This document shows, piece by piece, positions 49,627 to 60,490 of a DNA stretch of 64,000 nucleotides (positions are counted from its first letter, which is position 1; each line of letters opens with the position of its first letter). The translations under genes were made by a program, and so were the position numbers. The stretch is taken from assembly GCA_030407085.1 (NCBI GenBank), contig CM059587.1, forward strand, positions 80,923,001 to 80,987,000, in the 5' to 3' direction. The notes beneath the pieces were generated by a model, which saw only the letters and a list, made by a program, of their open reading frames with translations, ran no database searches and was not told the origin of the DNA. The DNA comes from Trichopria drosophilae (Eukaryota; Arthropoda; Insecta; Hymenoptera; Diapriidae).

Positions 49627-49692
49627 CGGGCGAGGATCGAACTCACGACCTACGACTTCGTAGTCCAGTACGCTACTGTCTGAGTCAAGAAG
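49627..49692 (-). pseudogene. tRNA-derived sequence (tRNA pseudogene or SINE head)
   Basis: On the minus strand, GACTCAGACAGTAGCGTACT fits a tRNA D-arm/A-box. GTCGTGAGTTCGATCCTCGC fits a T-arm/B-box with a pairing 5-bp stem (GTGAG/CTCGC). The anticodon region CTACGAA would read ACG, but the anticodon stem does not pair, and no 5' acceptor strand complements the 3' CCGG. It is therefore not a working tRNA; a polymerase III-type SINE head or tRNA pseudogene fits better. A plus-strand frame across it is an artefact. Confidence 0.65.
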
Positions 49693-50705
49693 ACAAATTT
49701 TTTTTACAATATTGCCAAAAATGTAGATATTAGATGCATCTACATAATGTGATTAATTTCTGCATAGTTATAAACTATATCCCATCTTTTTACATTTTAA
49801 ATAAAGCATTGATTAGTATTACAATAAATCAAAAAATTAAACTTTATTTAAACGATTTCTTACCATTCGTACTTCATTTGGAGATGAAATTAAAAAGAAC
49901 AATCCTGATGCAAATCAAATAATTACTTTGGGAATTTTTGGGGAACGTCAATACATTGAATACTCCCAAACTCAAGAGCTATCGAAGTGGCAAAAAAGAT
50001 GTAAGTGAGCAAACAAGTATCTATTGAGCTTTGTGAAGGGTAGCTGCTCTTGTTGTCTACCGATGAGGCGAATAATCGGATTAGGAGATTACGACGCTCT
50101 TGGTACTAACCGCGACACGCAGAGCAGCAAAGCGGTTACTCATTCGACTTTGAAAACGATGCGCTACAATAGCTTTTTTCAAAAATATATAATTACCCAA
50201 TTTAGAAAAAAATCGTAAAAAATTGACTTCTTTAATTTTATTTTGTCAAGAATAAACACATTTTTGGTTTCTATATTTTTAAAAATTTGTATTCAATGAG
50301 TAGACAATATACAAGATGGGTTATTATTTTTTAAAAGATTTTCAAAATTTTCTTAAATTTTACTTGATACGATTCTCAAATGCAATTCATTATATTATTC
50401 GACAAACCCAACAAAAAATATGACAATTCCTTCCATTATTTGTATGCCGTGAAAAGAAAACAATTTTGGGCACTTACGGTAATTCCATAAAGAAAAATCA
50501 TTGTTAAGCACAGTTCTTTTAAATATTACACTAATGCAAAAAATTATTATCTTAAATGTTTTTTAATGTCATAAAATCAATTTCAAGGCACAATTTTGGG
50601 TACTACTGTAAAGTGTCTGACTATTCAATTTTTGACATTTTTGGTTTGGCGTTTCAACAACTATTAGAACGTTCAAATGTTATCGAAATCATAAACCTTT
50701 CATTA
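49693..50705. other. AT-rich non-coding stretch
   Basis: No gene is recognised. A short less AT-rich segment at about 50030-50160 has no identifiable function; it could be the body of a SINE related to the tRNA-like sequence at 49.6 kb, which is unproven. Confidence 0.35.
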
Positions 50706-51672
50706 GTTACACAGGCCAACAAAATTTATACCCAGAAATCCGACTATATGTTCCCGAAGGTTTTCGTCGTGCTGAATTCAAATTTGGCCGCATAATTGCT
50801 CTATCACATCAAGATTTTGAGATACCCTAACCTAAAAGTGCAAAAACACTGTTTTTGTTTACATTCAGGAAGTTTTTGTGGTAGAATCAAATTATGATTT
50901 GCAATTTGACATGAACAATATTATAGTAATATCTTATCTATCTTAGTAATTCCAATACGATTTTTTTAAATCGGGTTATCGGCGTTTTTGTCAGGGGATA
51001 ATTATGATTTTCATACATTACATAAATGTGTAATTACAAGAAAATAACTAACAAACTCAGACCGACTTTCTTGCTAAAAATTGTTCTAAGACGTTAAGAA
51101 GTTGAAATATCCTAACCTAAAAGTACAAAAAACACAGTTTTTGTACATTTTTAGTAAGTTTTTATGGTTGAATAAATTTTTTCTCTGAATTTGACAAAAA
51201 CTAGATTAGAATGCATTCATAAAAAATCTGAATATATTTTTCCGACGATTTCGATGTACTGAACCAAAATCTGGTCGTATAATTGCTCTGTGGCATAAAA
51301 ATCTTTAGAATTCTAACCTAAAAGTGCAAAAAACGAAAATCATAATGGTGCCTTAATAAAAACTTCCATAACTCATTGAAAAAAAAATCATACGAAATTA
51401 CTAAAAAAGCATTTTAAATTTGATGAATAATGCTTTAATATGGTTCGTGTCAGTGTTATCAAGCATTTTGTTCCCCATAAAAACTTATTGAATATGAGTG
51501 AAAACAGTGTTTTTTGCACTTTTAGGTTAGGATATCTAAAAATCCAGACGCGATGGAACAATTTTGAGGCCAGATTTGGATTCAACTCATTGACAACCTT
51601 CGGGAAAGTATAGTCCGGTTTCTGGGTATGGAGATTGGCTTCATTTTGTTGGCCTGTGTTATTAGTGCCATG
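50706..51672. repeat. Cluster of related repeat copies in both orientations
   Basis: A unit containing CCTAACCTAAAAGTGCAAAA occurs at 50706-50883 (+), partially at 51109-51170 (+) and 51215-51335 (+), and at 51467-51672 (-). The first and last copies also share ACAGGCCAACAAAAT, TACCCAGAAA and TTCCCGAAGGTT. Both encode a similar peptide stretch (TQKSDYMFPKV on plus, TQKPDYTFPKV on minus). The differences between copies are mostly non-synonymous, so this is shared DNA ancestry rather than a conserved gene. It is probably an old foldback or composite element. Confidence 0.65.
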
Positions 51673-53956
51673 GTTGAGCAATTTTGGACACCTTTTATAA
51701 TTCAATAATTATCTTCAACATTTTTTCAATCTCATAAAATAAGTATTAAGTAACAATTTTAGGCACTGTAGTGTTCCTATCGACTCAGCCTATACTCTTA
51801 CAAGTACAAAAAAAAAATTTTTCGGATACTTCAGGTAATGTCCAAATCACATTTTGAACCAGAAACAACATCTCTTAGCTCCTCGCAACACAATTGCATT
51901 TTGGACAATATGTTTGACAAATCTATAGAAAACTTCATGCAAAAAAATGATCATGAGGTAATAAATCAAAATACTATCGGTTCCTCGAACAACTTAATTT
52001 ACTTTTTCCCCAAGTGTCGGAAGCCGTTGGTCTTCTTTTTCGGTAGTCACCTTTAAATTGACCAGACAGGATTAATTGACGTTCGAGAGTCTGCTGGTCT
52101 TGATTCGAACCGACATGAGCGCCTTGAGGGGTTCCGAAGGCTGAGTGTTAGCCGGATCCTAACACGCTCGAATTACTTCAAGTCGAGAAATTCGGAATGA
52201 TTGCGCCATGTCGAGCATTTTCCGAGTAACGGATATTGATGCTGGTGATGTTTATACGAGAAAAATAAAGTAACGGTATCAAAATCTACTTCAAATATTA
52301 AGTGTCCTTATAATTACAAAAGAATCTGCCATTATGCCCAAAATAACTGGTTGTGTTGCAAATATTTTATTCCCTACTGGACGAGCAAAGTTATTTCTTA
52401 AAAGATTAATGCAAATTCCATTACAGTACTTTTACCACTCAATATATGAGCAGTGTCCAAAATACGATTTTCTCAAATCATTAACTGGTTTCTTTTTCAA
52501 GTTATTTTGTTACTTTATCTAAAAAATTATGAAATGGTCATTTTTCGAAATTATATAACCTAAAAACAAAATGTCCAAAATGTCTTTGTGAAATTAACTA
52601 AACTATTGCGATGGAGTCTAATAATATAATATGTTGTATTAAAGTATTAGTGTCCAAAATTATATTTAATCATAATTTTGGTATTTTTTATAACTAATTT
52701 CTTTGTCTCTAAAGCTATTTATTATGTATATATTAAAGTGCAATTTTTATATCTTATCTAGGCGTTGTAGTTCCTATGCCCAAGATATGGCGTTAGTCTC
52801 TTACAGCATTAAAATAGACTTGTTTCGTGATTCTTAAATTGATGATCCGTGTAATTACGGAAATAATTCACATGAATATGTCCAAAATTATTTTGGGTAA
52901 TTTTTCAAGATTGTTTTTTTTTAATAATTGAAGGGATATCGGAACGTACTCAGCAGAATACATCGTCTGAAGTGGTGTACATTCATTATTCTTGGTAAAA
53001 CTCTAAAAAATGCATGTTGCCCAAAACGGTTCTCGAAACGTATCTCACCGTTACTTTAACCCATGTCGAGGGGGATTTTTACGATCTCCTATCACGATAA
53101 CGTCGGTGGTCCGAAAATGTATACCTTCAACCTTCGACATCACCGCCAGAGGCGAAATGTGTGAATAAGTAACTATTTCATGCCGGGTTGCCATAGGAAC
53201 CACGTGGAAGGATTGAGAGTTTAAGAGCGAACTTGCGAACTCGGAAAATTCTGCGGTGTTAAATTTACCGGCTCGACTATTTGTACACTCACTCGAATTA
53301 CACACGTTCTACAACTTTCAGTTAACTTGATTGAAAATTTAAGCCTGACACTCTTCGATAGTACAAGAAACTGCAATATTTGCATTAAAACACACTTCAA
53401 AACATACAAAATGAGAATTTTGTTTGTATTTTGAAATTTAAATGTTTAATAATTAGTTACAGCTTCACGAATGTTGACGAGTGATTTTAATCGACCTTTC
53501 GTAAGTTTTTTGAACACATATCGTATTCTCAATTGTTTTTTGAGACATATAAATGAAATGTCCAAACTATTTTACTATTTTTATGTTTTTTTTTTCTAGA
53601 ATGATGTAGTAAGAAATTCATTTAAATGACATAAAAAAACAAATATAGAGCATTTTCCTTTTCTGTGATTTTTTTTGCGGTAAACACGTTTAACCTAACC
53701 TTTCCGAAACATCGGAAAAATAAATCTTATTTGATCAATTATGAATATTATTAATGAAATTCGAGTGCCTAGTAATTTTGAGTAAAGTCGTGAAATTTGG
53801 ACGGCCATATTGCATCCGCCATCTTAAATTTTAATAATCTAACCATAAATTCGTAACGAACGACTACAAAACCAACCGCATACATATTTTCTAGAGATTT
53901 TTAAGCATTTTATATACTTTGGTGTATCATATTGAATCTGACATCTTGAATTTTTA
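51673..53956. other. Non-coding stretch with recurrent GTCCAAAAT words and two less AT-rich patches
   Basis: GTCCAAAAT or its inverse recurs irregularly (about 51680, 52456, 52570, 52650, 52880), as in a decayed repeat family. Patches at about 52070-52250 and 53040-53300 are GC-richer. The first carries a minus-strand GGTTCGAATCA, a B-box-like word, at 52101-52111. No gene is supported. Confidence 0.35.
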
Positions 53957-54148
53957 AAAAGTCAGGTTCGAAGTGAAACAAAAAAATGTCCAGTTGAAGT
54001 TCATAGATTTTGTACACTTCTAGTAAAGGTTTGGTGTTAAAACACGCGTAATTTTGTTTATTTTTTTATTTACAACGTGCTGTCTTGATTTTTGGATTTT
54101 ATTTCAAATTTTGTACTGCAGAAAATGAGTGTCAAACATCAATTCAGA
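53957..54148 (+). repeat. Direct repeat, copy 1
   Basis: This copy matches 54493-54694 in order and orientation. Shared words include GGTTCGAAG, GTTGAAGTT, ATAGATTTTGT, CGCTGTCTT / GTGCTGTCTT and AAACATCAATTCA. It is probably a duplicated piece of an older element. Confidence 0.7.
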
Positions 54149-54202
54149 CTTTTGGATTTTCCGAACTTAACGGATTAATACGTATTTTGGACGTCATAAC
54201 CT

Positions 54203-54406
54203 AAAATAATGGCCGGGGAACAATGTTCCGAAAATCAACACACCGAAAGCCCAAAATTTCGATATAGCGCGCGATTTGTTTCACTTTGTCTTTGAAAATT
54301 TGGCCAAAAGAAAGCAAATTAAAAAACTTTGGACTCACACAATATCGAAATTTTAGCCTTTCGGGGGGTTTTGATTTTCGGAACTTTATTCCCCGGCCAA
54401 AATAAT
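54203..54406. mobile_element. hAT-like MITE with perfect 8-bp target duplication
   Basis: The element proper is 54211-54398 (188 bp). It begins GGCCGGGGAA and ends with the inverse TTCCCCGGCC (one-base difference in context). The inverted arms continue for about 55 bases (GTTCCGAAAATCAA / TTGATTTTCGGAAC, CAAAATTTCGATAT / ATATCGAAATTTTAG). It is flanked on both sides by AAAATAAT (54203-54210, 54399-54406). An 8-bp duplication is typical of the hAT superfamily. No transposase is present, so it is non-autonomous. Confidence 0.85.
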
Positions 54407-54492
54407 TATGGCAAATCAAATATTATTGAATCAATCTCAGAATTTGTTACATCTTCACACGAATAATAAAAGTTTGTATAATTGACGTTTTG

Positions 54493-54694
54493 AAAGGTTC
54501 GAAGCGAAACAAGTTGAAGTTTATAGATTTTGTGCACTTATAGTTGCGGATTGGTCCCGCAAGTTTATTCATGCGAAAAAAAATCACGAATGAAACACGC
54601 GAAATGTTTTTTATTTAAAACGCGCTGTCTTAGTTTACGGATTGTATTTCAAATTTTTTATTGCAGAATATAAGTCCCAAACATCAATTCAATA
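54493..54694 (+). repeat. Direct repeat, copy 2
   Basis: This is the partner of 53957-54148. The hAT-like MITE lies between the two copies. Confidence 0.7.
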
Positions 54695-54698
54695 TACC

Positions 54699-56480
54699 TA
54701 TTTTGAACACCACCAAATAATTGTTTTCCAACATGTCCCAAAAAAAGTAAAACCCTGGTTCTATTTTTTCTACAGAGATTTGTGAAAAACGAAGAAAATA
54801 ATGTTGCTGAATTATTAAGAGTAATATTGTGTGTCTCCGATTTCCAAAATTAATATGAGGAAACATGTAAGAAATATTGAAACTAAGAAAACATTTTATA
54901 AAATATATTAATAGAAATTGTTTATTTTAGTCAAAATATTTTTAAATAAAAAACTCGGTAACATTTGTTATAAACAGAATAATAAAAAATAAGTTTCTAT
55001 CATTTAATTATTTTTATCAATTAAATAAAATATTATTGATATAAATTTATCTTTATTTTAAAATTTCCAAAAACATATGAATTTTCATGTAAAAAAACAT
55101 TTAATTATGAAAAATTAAGCAACTATTTGAAAATTTCGTATCGTGCAAATGATAAATTGATAGTATCTAGAAAAGTAATTAGCGAAAAGAGGGCGCCATT
55201 ATTTGACGAGTCGGTGTTTTAAAAATATATGCGTTTATAAATAAAAATGCACACCTGAGTAAGAAATTTAAATTGTGACGTGACCGACTTCCGACAAATT
55301 GGATGGAGAAGAAATTTCCAGGATAAATTCTGCAGAAGGTAAAAATAAATTTGGAACGTCACACTTACTCGAGAAATGTATTAAAGAACAAATTTTCGTC
55401 GAGGCTTAGTCAAATGACGATTTTTAAATAACCGGACACTTAGTTTTAACCGTTTAAATTATCTACGATTATTAATTCTAGTGTTTTATTTTAGTGGTTA
55501 CTATTTGAAAAATACTAAATTTTTTATTATTAATACAATAACACGCATTGATAAAATGGCATGACGATAAAATTTAATTTCGATATTACACTTACGATAT
55601 AATTTAAAAATTCAAAATGGCGGATAACAATAAATAGGACAACAACTTCGTCTATGTTAAATATAACAAATGGCTACTTGGAAGTCAGGAAGAAAGGAAA
55701 GAAAAAGTACTTTTGTGATGGCGCTGTTAATAAACTAAACAAAATGACAAAACAAATATGGCGGAAAAATAAAATGAAAAGCGGAATATTATAAATTTGT
55801 ATTACAATACTCTATATAAACATGTTAACAATATAACACTCATAATAATTTGTTAATTAAAAACTTGATATTCAAATAACGAAAACTAAATGGCGTGCCG
55901 AATTTGCAACTGTACCAAAATATTACTTTTTGAATGGTATATTACTATTTACCCAAACAATATAATGTATCGCGTCATATCTTAAATATTTTGTGTACTA
56001 TTCACATTATTCGTAATACAAAATGGCGAAGGTAGAAATCTGATAAGTATCTTTTTGACCATTTTGGGTTTTCACTGTTTGGACCAAAGTATATTGAAAT
56101 TTTAAATTGTTTGTAGAAATCGCAAGAAATACTGATGAATATAAGGTTAGTTAATTAACATTCAAAATGACGGATCCAATATGGCGAAATAATTGAACCA
56201 CCAACTATGTTAATTGGCAATGAACTGGATATTACAATTGTAAAATTGTTTTTTGGTTATCTTTAAATATGGGAATATAAAAATGGCCAGAAACTTTGGA
56301 CAGTGAAAATGTTACTGACGAACTTAGCGACACCTTTTGGTACTACTGCATAATATTTTTCTCATGTATAATCTTGGGTATTCAGTTAATCGCCGCAAAG
56401 TACATAAACCCTAATGAAAATGTCAAAAACAAAATAATGATGGCTAAGCATCGCCGTTTGCGGACAAAAAAAAGCTAATC
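54699..56480. other. AT-rich non-coding stretch with dispersed ATGGCGGA words
   Basis: No gene is recognised. AAATGGCGGATAAC (55615), ATATGGCGGAAAA (55756) and AAATGACGGATCCAATATGG (56165) belong to a motif also seen at 29090 and 60302. A 60-codon frame at 56296-56478 contains a hydrophobic stretch (IIFFSCIILGIQLIA). It begins close to one of these motifs and lacks other support. Confidence 0.4.
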
Positions 56481-57180
56481 AAATTCGACCCAGTTTCCGG
56501 AATTTTTTTTTGCGGACATCTGTTCAATTTTCGTCGGTCGGAAGCGAGTGTTGAAAAGAATCGTTTAAGAGGGCGATAATACCACGCATCAATAGTACAA
56601 TTTATCAAATGACATATCTCGCACGTGAGGCTGCTTATCGTCTTTCCTTGTGGGGGAGAAGCGCAACATGACAAATTGTTGCGAAAACGAGAAGGGTGAG
56701 CGCGAGGCCGTAGAAGCCGCGACGAGGGAAACCATAAGAACGGAAAAATGTGTTCGTATGTTTGTTTCGTAATGTCATGTAGCTATTACGAAGGTACTGA
56801 TAAGACGTGTAGATCTCGATTGGTCCATAAATATGAGGACGCAGATGTCCTTTCACCAAAAACTCAATTTATCGCATTATCGCGAAATCGGCAAGAAATT
56901 TTTTTTGGGTGCCATTTTTATCGAATTCCAATGAAATATTCGATTTTTCGAATCTCTCGGGGTTCTTTAGAGGATTAGATAGAAGTTTGAAAGTGGGTAA
57001 TCAATACGAAATGTAGATGCGATGCATGAAGCTGGAATTGCGAACATTTTAGGTTGGCCAATTGGAGCGTTCAGAAGTTCCGCCACCCGTAGACGAAAGT
57101 AACGAGACGTCTATATCCTCTCGCCTCGGTGAGCAACCCGACATCCGAGCTCCCTAATTGGGCAATTTAAAATGCTTGCC
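56481..57180. other. GC-richer unique block (candidate cis-regulatory DNA)
   Basis: About 700 bases of more balanced composition, without repeat structure. Short frames on both strands (for example 56635-56859 minus, 56748-56978 plus) overlap each other and lack domains and splice-bounded coding character. It could be a conserved enhancer or an unrecognised transcript. Confidence 0.3.
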
Positions 57181-58973
57181 ATTCATATTCTATGCTTTGG
57201 GTTAAATGTTGGTAGAATTTCCACTGTGCAGGAACTGCAGGTCGAGTATGCGTATATTTTGGACACTCCATTCACTAAATCTGAATCAGTATACTGTTTA
57301 CTATTTGTAGAACGATATTTGAATGAGACATTAATATTAAATAAGTTAAATGTCCAGTACTACGTAATTTGTTAAATCTTAGGCATTAATTATAGGGGAG
57401 AGTGCTCTAATTTTTGGGCAATTTAAAAAAAAGTAGTCCTAACTGAAGCCTCGTGAAGTACAAAAATTAACTCAATTGTTTTCAAAATATAATCGCACGT
57501 GATAACCGCGGAATAAACTCGAATGTGTAGATGGAAAGTATAAGCAAATCGACATTATGACAGCGTTCCAGTCACACTATTGTCAATTCAAACGGTAACG
57601 CCATCTACGAGAAATAAGCGACGATCAGTACAGTGCGGCTCCAGTCGGTACGAACATTTTATCCTACTAATTACACGGAACAAATTTGTAGAAGATGTTA
57701 TTTTCTATCTGGGACATGCAAAATAAATATTCTACTAAAGTTCGAATTCGACATTTTCAATTTTTATAAGCTTCTTCATTATCCACACCAATAATTACTG
57801 GCTCGAGATACTTCAATTTCAATTTGTTCATGTAAATACGAGGACTATTTTCACCGTGTAATTAATGTTTCCACTTTTTGAAGATTACGAGGTAGAATTG
57901 GTTCGTATTTACAAATTTTATAAACGTTCAGTAATCACTTGATTTAAACAGTGTTATAATTTTTGGTAGAAATTATTTTGCACCATGACCATTTAATGTA
58001 AAGGTACTCAGAAAATAGATTTTTAAATTCGAAACATGAAAACAAGTAAACTCAAAACTGTGTCTAAATGTAAATTTGCCTCTTACGTTTTACATAATTA
58101 AATTACCGTTTTCATTGTTACACCGCGAGATCTGAAATTATCTTTTTTGACTTGCTTAAATTTCTAAATAAAACTCGTAATTTTATGATAAAAATGGAAA
58201 TTAATTTCATATATCAAATATGAAAAAATATTTTTATTACCATACATAAAAATATCTTGTTTTTATAACATACAATTCTTAATAAATCTGCAAATCTTAC
58301 ATAATCGCAATAATTAAAGGCGATAGTGTGGAATGTGAATTTTATTTCTTATGGCGATGATATATTTTACCTTCTACAACGAAATTGCTTTCACGAGCTA
58401 CATTTCTATGAGCCCGAGTGATAAAGCGCGTTAAAGTTTTCAGTGAAAATGGACCATTTTAGTACAACGTTCGCTCCACACGATAATATTTTGTATTTTT
58501 ATTTCATCAATTAAGTATTTGCTTCAAATTGTCCAAGCGTAAATTAAACACCAGTATTAGTTCGCGCTTTGAACTTAATCACTCAAACTAAACGATTACA
58601 TTGTGGATTTATGACCATGTTTCCGCCCTTCTGTAGATTAAATGTACTTCTATTACTGGCTTCTCTTAATAACATGGCAAATTCGCTGTAAAAAAGGTTC
58701 TAAATTACGGCCGAATATAGACTTAATTTAACATGCAATAAAAACAAGACTAATTAGAAAAGGATATACTTATGCCATATTAATTTAATTTTAAGAATTT
58801 TTTTGACATTGTTGAGAACATAAATTAGGATTGATCGCAAAATAATCAACAATTAAGAAACAGTTTTATTAGATTTACAACTCTAAAATATGAAAGTCCA
58901 TGTGCTTGATAGCACTGTGCAGTCTTTAAATTTGTAAACATTTAGGTGATTAAAACTCTGACGTCTAAACCCT
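57181..58973. other. AT-rich non-coding stretch
   Basis: No exon or bounded repeat is supported. An AACGCCATCTACGAG word at 57597 matches 20851 and 41159. Confidence 0.4.
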
Positions 58974-59782
58974 GCGCAGAAAAAAATAAGTCTTACAAGC
59001 AGGACAGACTTCTTTTAAAAATTGGCTGGAGTTTAGTCATTGAGTCAGAAAGTGGTCTGAAACAAATTCTTGCTATCTTGAAACTAAAAAGCAGACGTTA
59101 TAATTTTTTGTTTTAAGATTGGAAGGATTGCGAAAAACATTATTCGCGATGAACCCGAAGTTAGCTTTATTAACAGCTTAAAATCGGTCGATCATGATGA
59201 TTGTTTTAATTTTTTTGGTTCTATGTTTCGAAAAACCACATAAGAAAGACGCAAATTCAATGGGATTACGATCTTGTTTGCGACAAACACACAATACGAG
59301 TAAATAACATAAACAATGACGACCAGGATGATTTGAGCAGATTTTTTATCTCATCTAACTTCACAACAAGTTTTAGGAATTTTGTTATGTGAAGTTGTGC
59401 CTCGTATTATAATATTATAAAAAATTAAGAAGTTAGTGTTGCATTCCCCTTTCGAATTAACCACTGTATCACAGGGAGTCCGGATTTTGAAAATGACAAG
59501 TGTATTTGTGTTAAACATATTCCCTTAAATCCATTAATTATTGTTATAACATTAGATAAATTCTTGTATATTCCTTTTTTATTCCTCAAATGATCGTTTT
59601 AGCCAAATGGAAGTAAAGATTCCTTTTTCATGTAGAAATAAAGTGTATATTAATATACTACAATTATAAAAGAAACAATTTATATACATTAAATCTCAAA
59701 TTATAAAACGGGTTGATTTATTTGTTACATCTTAAAATTTACTAACTATTGGTCTTAATTCAAGACTTATTTTTTTCAGTGT
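58974..59782. mobile_element. Terminal-inverted-repeat element related to the 47-kb MITE
   Basis: The left end GCAGAAAAAAATAAGTCTTA and the right end, read on the other strand as CACTGAAAAAAATAAGTCTT, form about 20-bp inverted termini. TTGTTACATCTTAAAATTT near the right end matches the arm of the 47035-47375 element. The roughly 770-bp interior is AT-rich without a transposase frame. Confidence 0.55.
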
Positions 59783-60299
59783 TAAGTTGAGCATTACAAA
59801 TTTTTGTTCCACTATTTTTTTAAATCTTTATGTTGAAAATTTTGCTCTCTTTTTTAGCAGTTATCACCTGCAATTCTTTCATTATTTAAACGTTTTTTCC
59901 TCCGCTCTTCTGCGTGTGCTTTTTCTTCTCTTAAACAATATTTTCTTATTACTTTTTGCCATATAGTTTTAACTTATATTTTGAGTTATTAATAAAAGTC
60001 ATAAATCTTGCATACCATGCGGCTAAATTGTAGTACAAAAACTAGATATTATTCGGAATTTGAGCTTAAATTGAACCGGTTAAGAATTTTAGATTATTTA
60101 GACTAAGATCAAACCTCCATGCACTGAAAAAAAAAAATCACTGCGCTATAAAAAGCAATACTCAAATTAATACAAAAAAGGCGACAGAAATTTGAAACTA
60201 ACCCTTTTCGGCACACATTTTCTGATAAACCATTTTTCATGAAACTGGGTACTCGAGGGTTTTTAGGCACGCCGATCGGAACTCAGATTTTGAACAATC
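59783..60299. other. AT-rich non-coding stretch
   Basis: Nothing recognisable was seen apart from a CACTGAAAAAAAAAAATCACT word at 60122 resembling the element end at 59782. Confidence 0.4.
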
Positions 60300-60490
60300 A
60301 AAATGGCGGATCAAGATGGCCGCCAAAAATGGGAAAACTTACCTGTCCGAAATGATGCTCCGGAGGAGTTCCCGAGGAACAAAACTGGACATTTGAACCT
60401 CCTCAGGAACTCCTCAGGACATCCGGAGACGGACTGTGTTGTTTGGGTGTTATTGTTGCCCAGAAGTGGCTTTAAATTAGACTATTGAAA
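60300..60490 (+). repeat. Fragment of an ATGGCGGATC-type dispersed repeat
   Basis: It starts AAAATGGCGGATCAAGATGG, continues into a GC-richer piece with a tandem CTCCTCAGGA word (CCTCCTCAGGAACTCCTCAGG at about 60399), and includes a 61-codon frame at 60303-60488. The frame begins exactly at the repeat motif and has no recognised domain, so it is read as repeat DNA, not a gene. Confidence 0.4.

Noticed and set aside
49627..49692. Functional tRNA-Arg (ACG)
   Set aside because: The anticodon stem does not pair and no acceptor stem forms, so it is scored as a tRNA-derived relic.
56296..56478. 60-codon frame with a hydrophobic stretch
   Set aside because: Short, starts close to a dispersed ATGGCGG-type repeat, no upstream or downstream exon evidence; a membrane-like stretch of this length is common by chance in AT-rich DNA.
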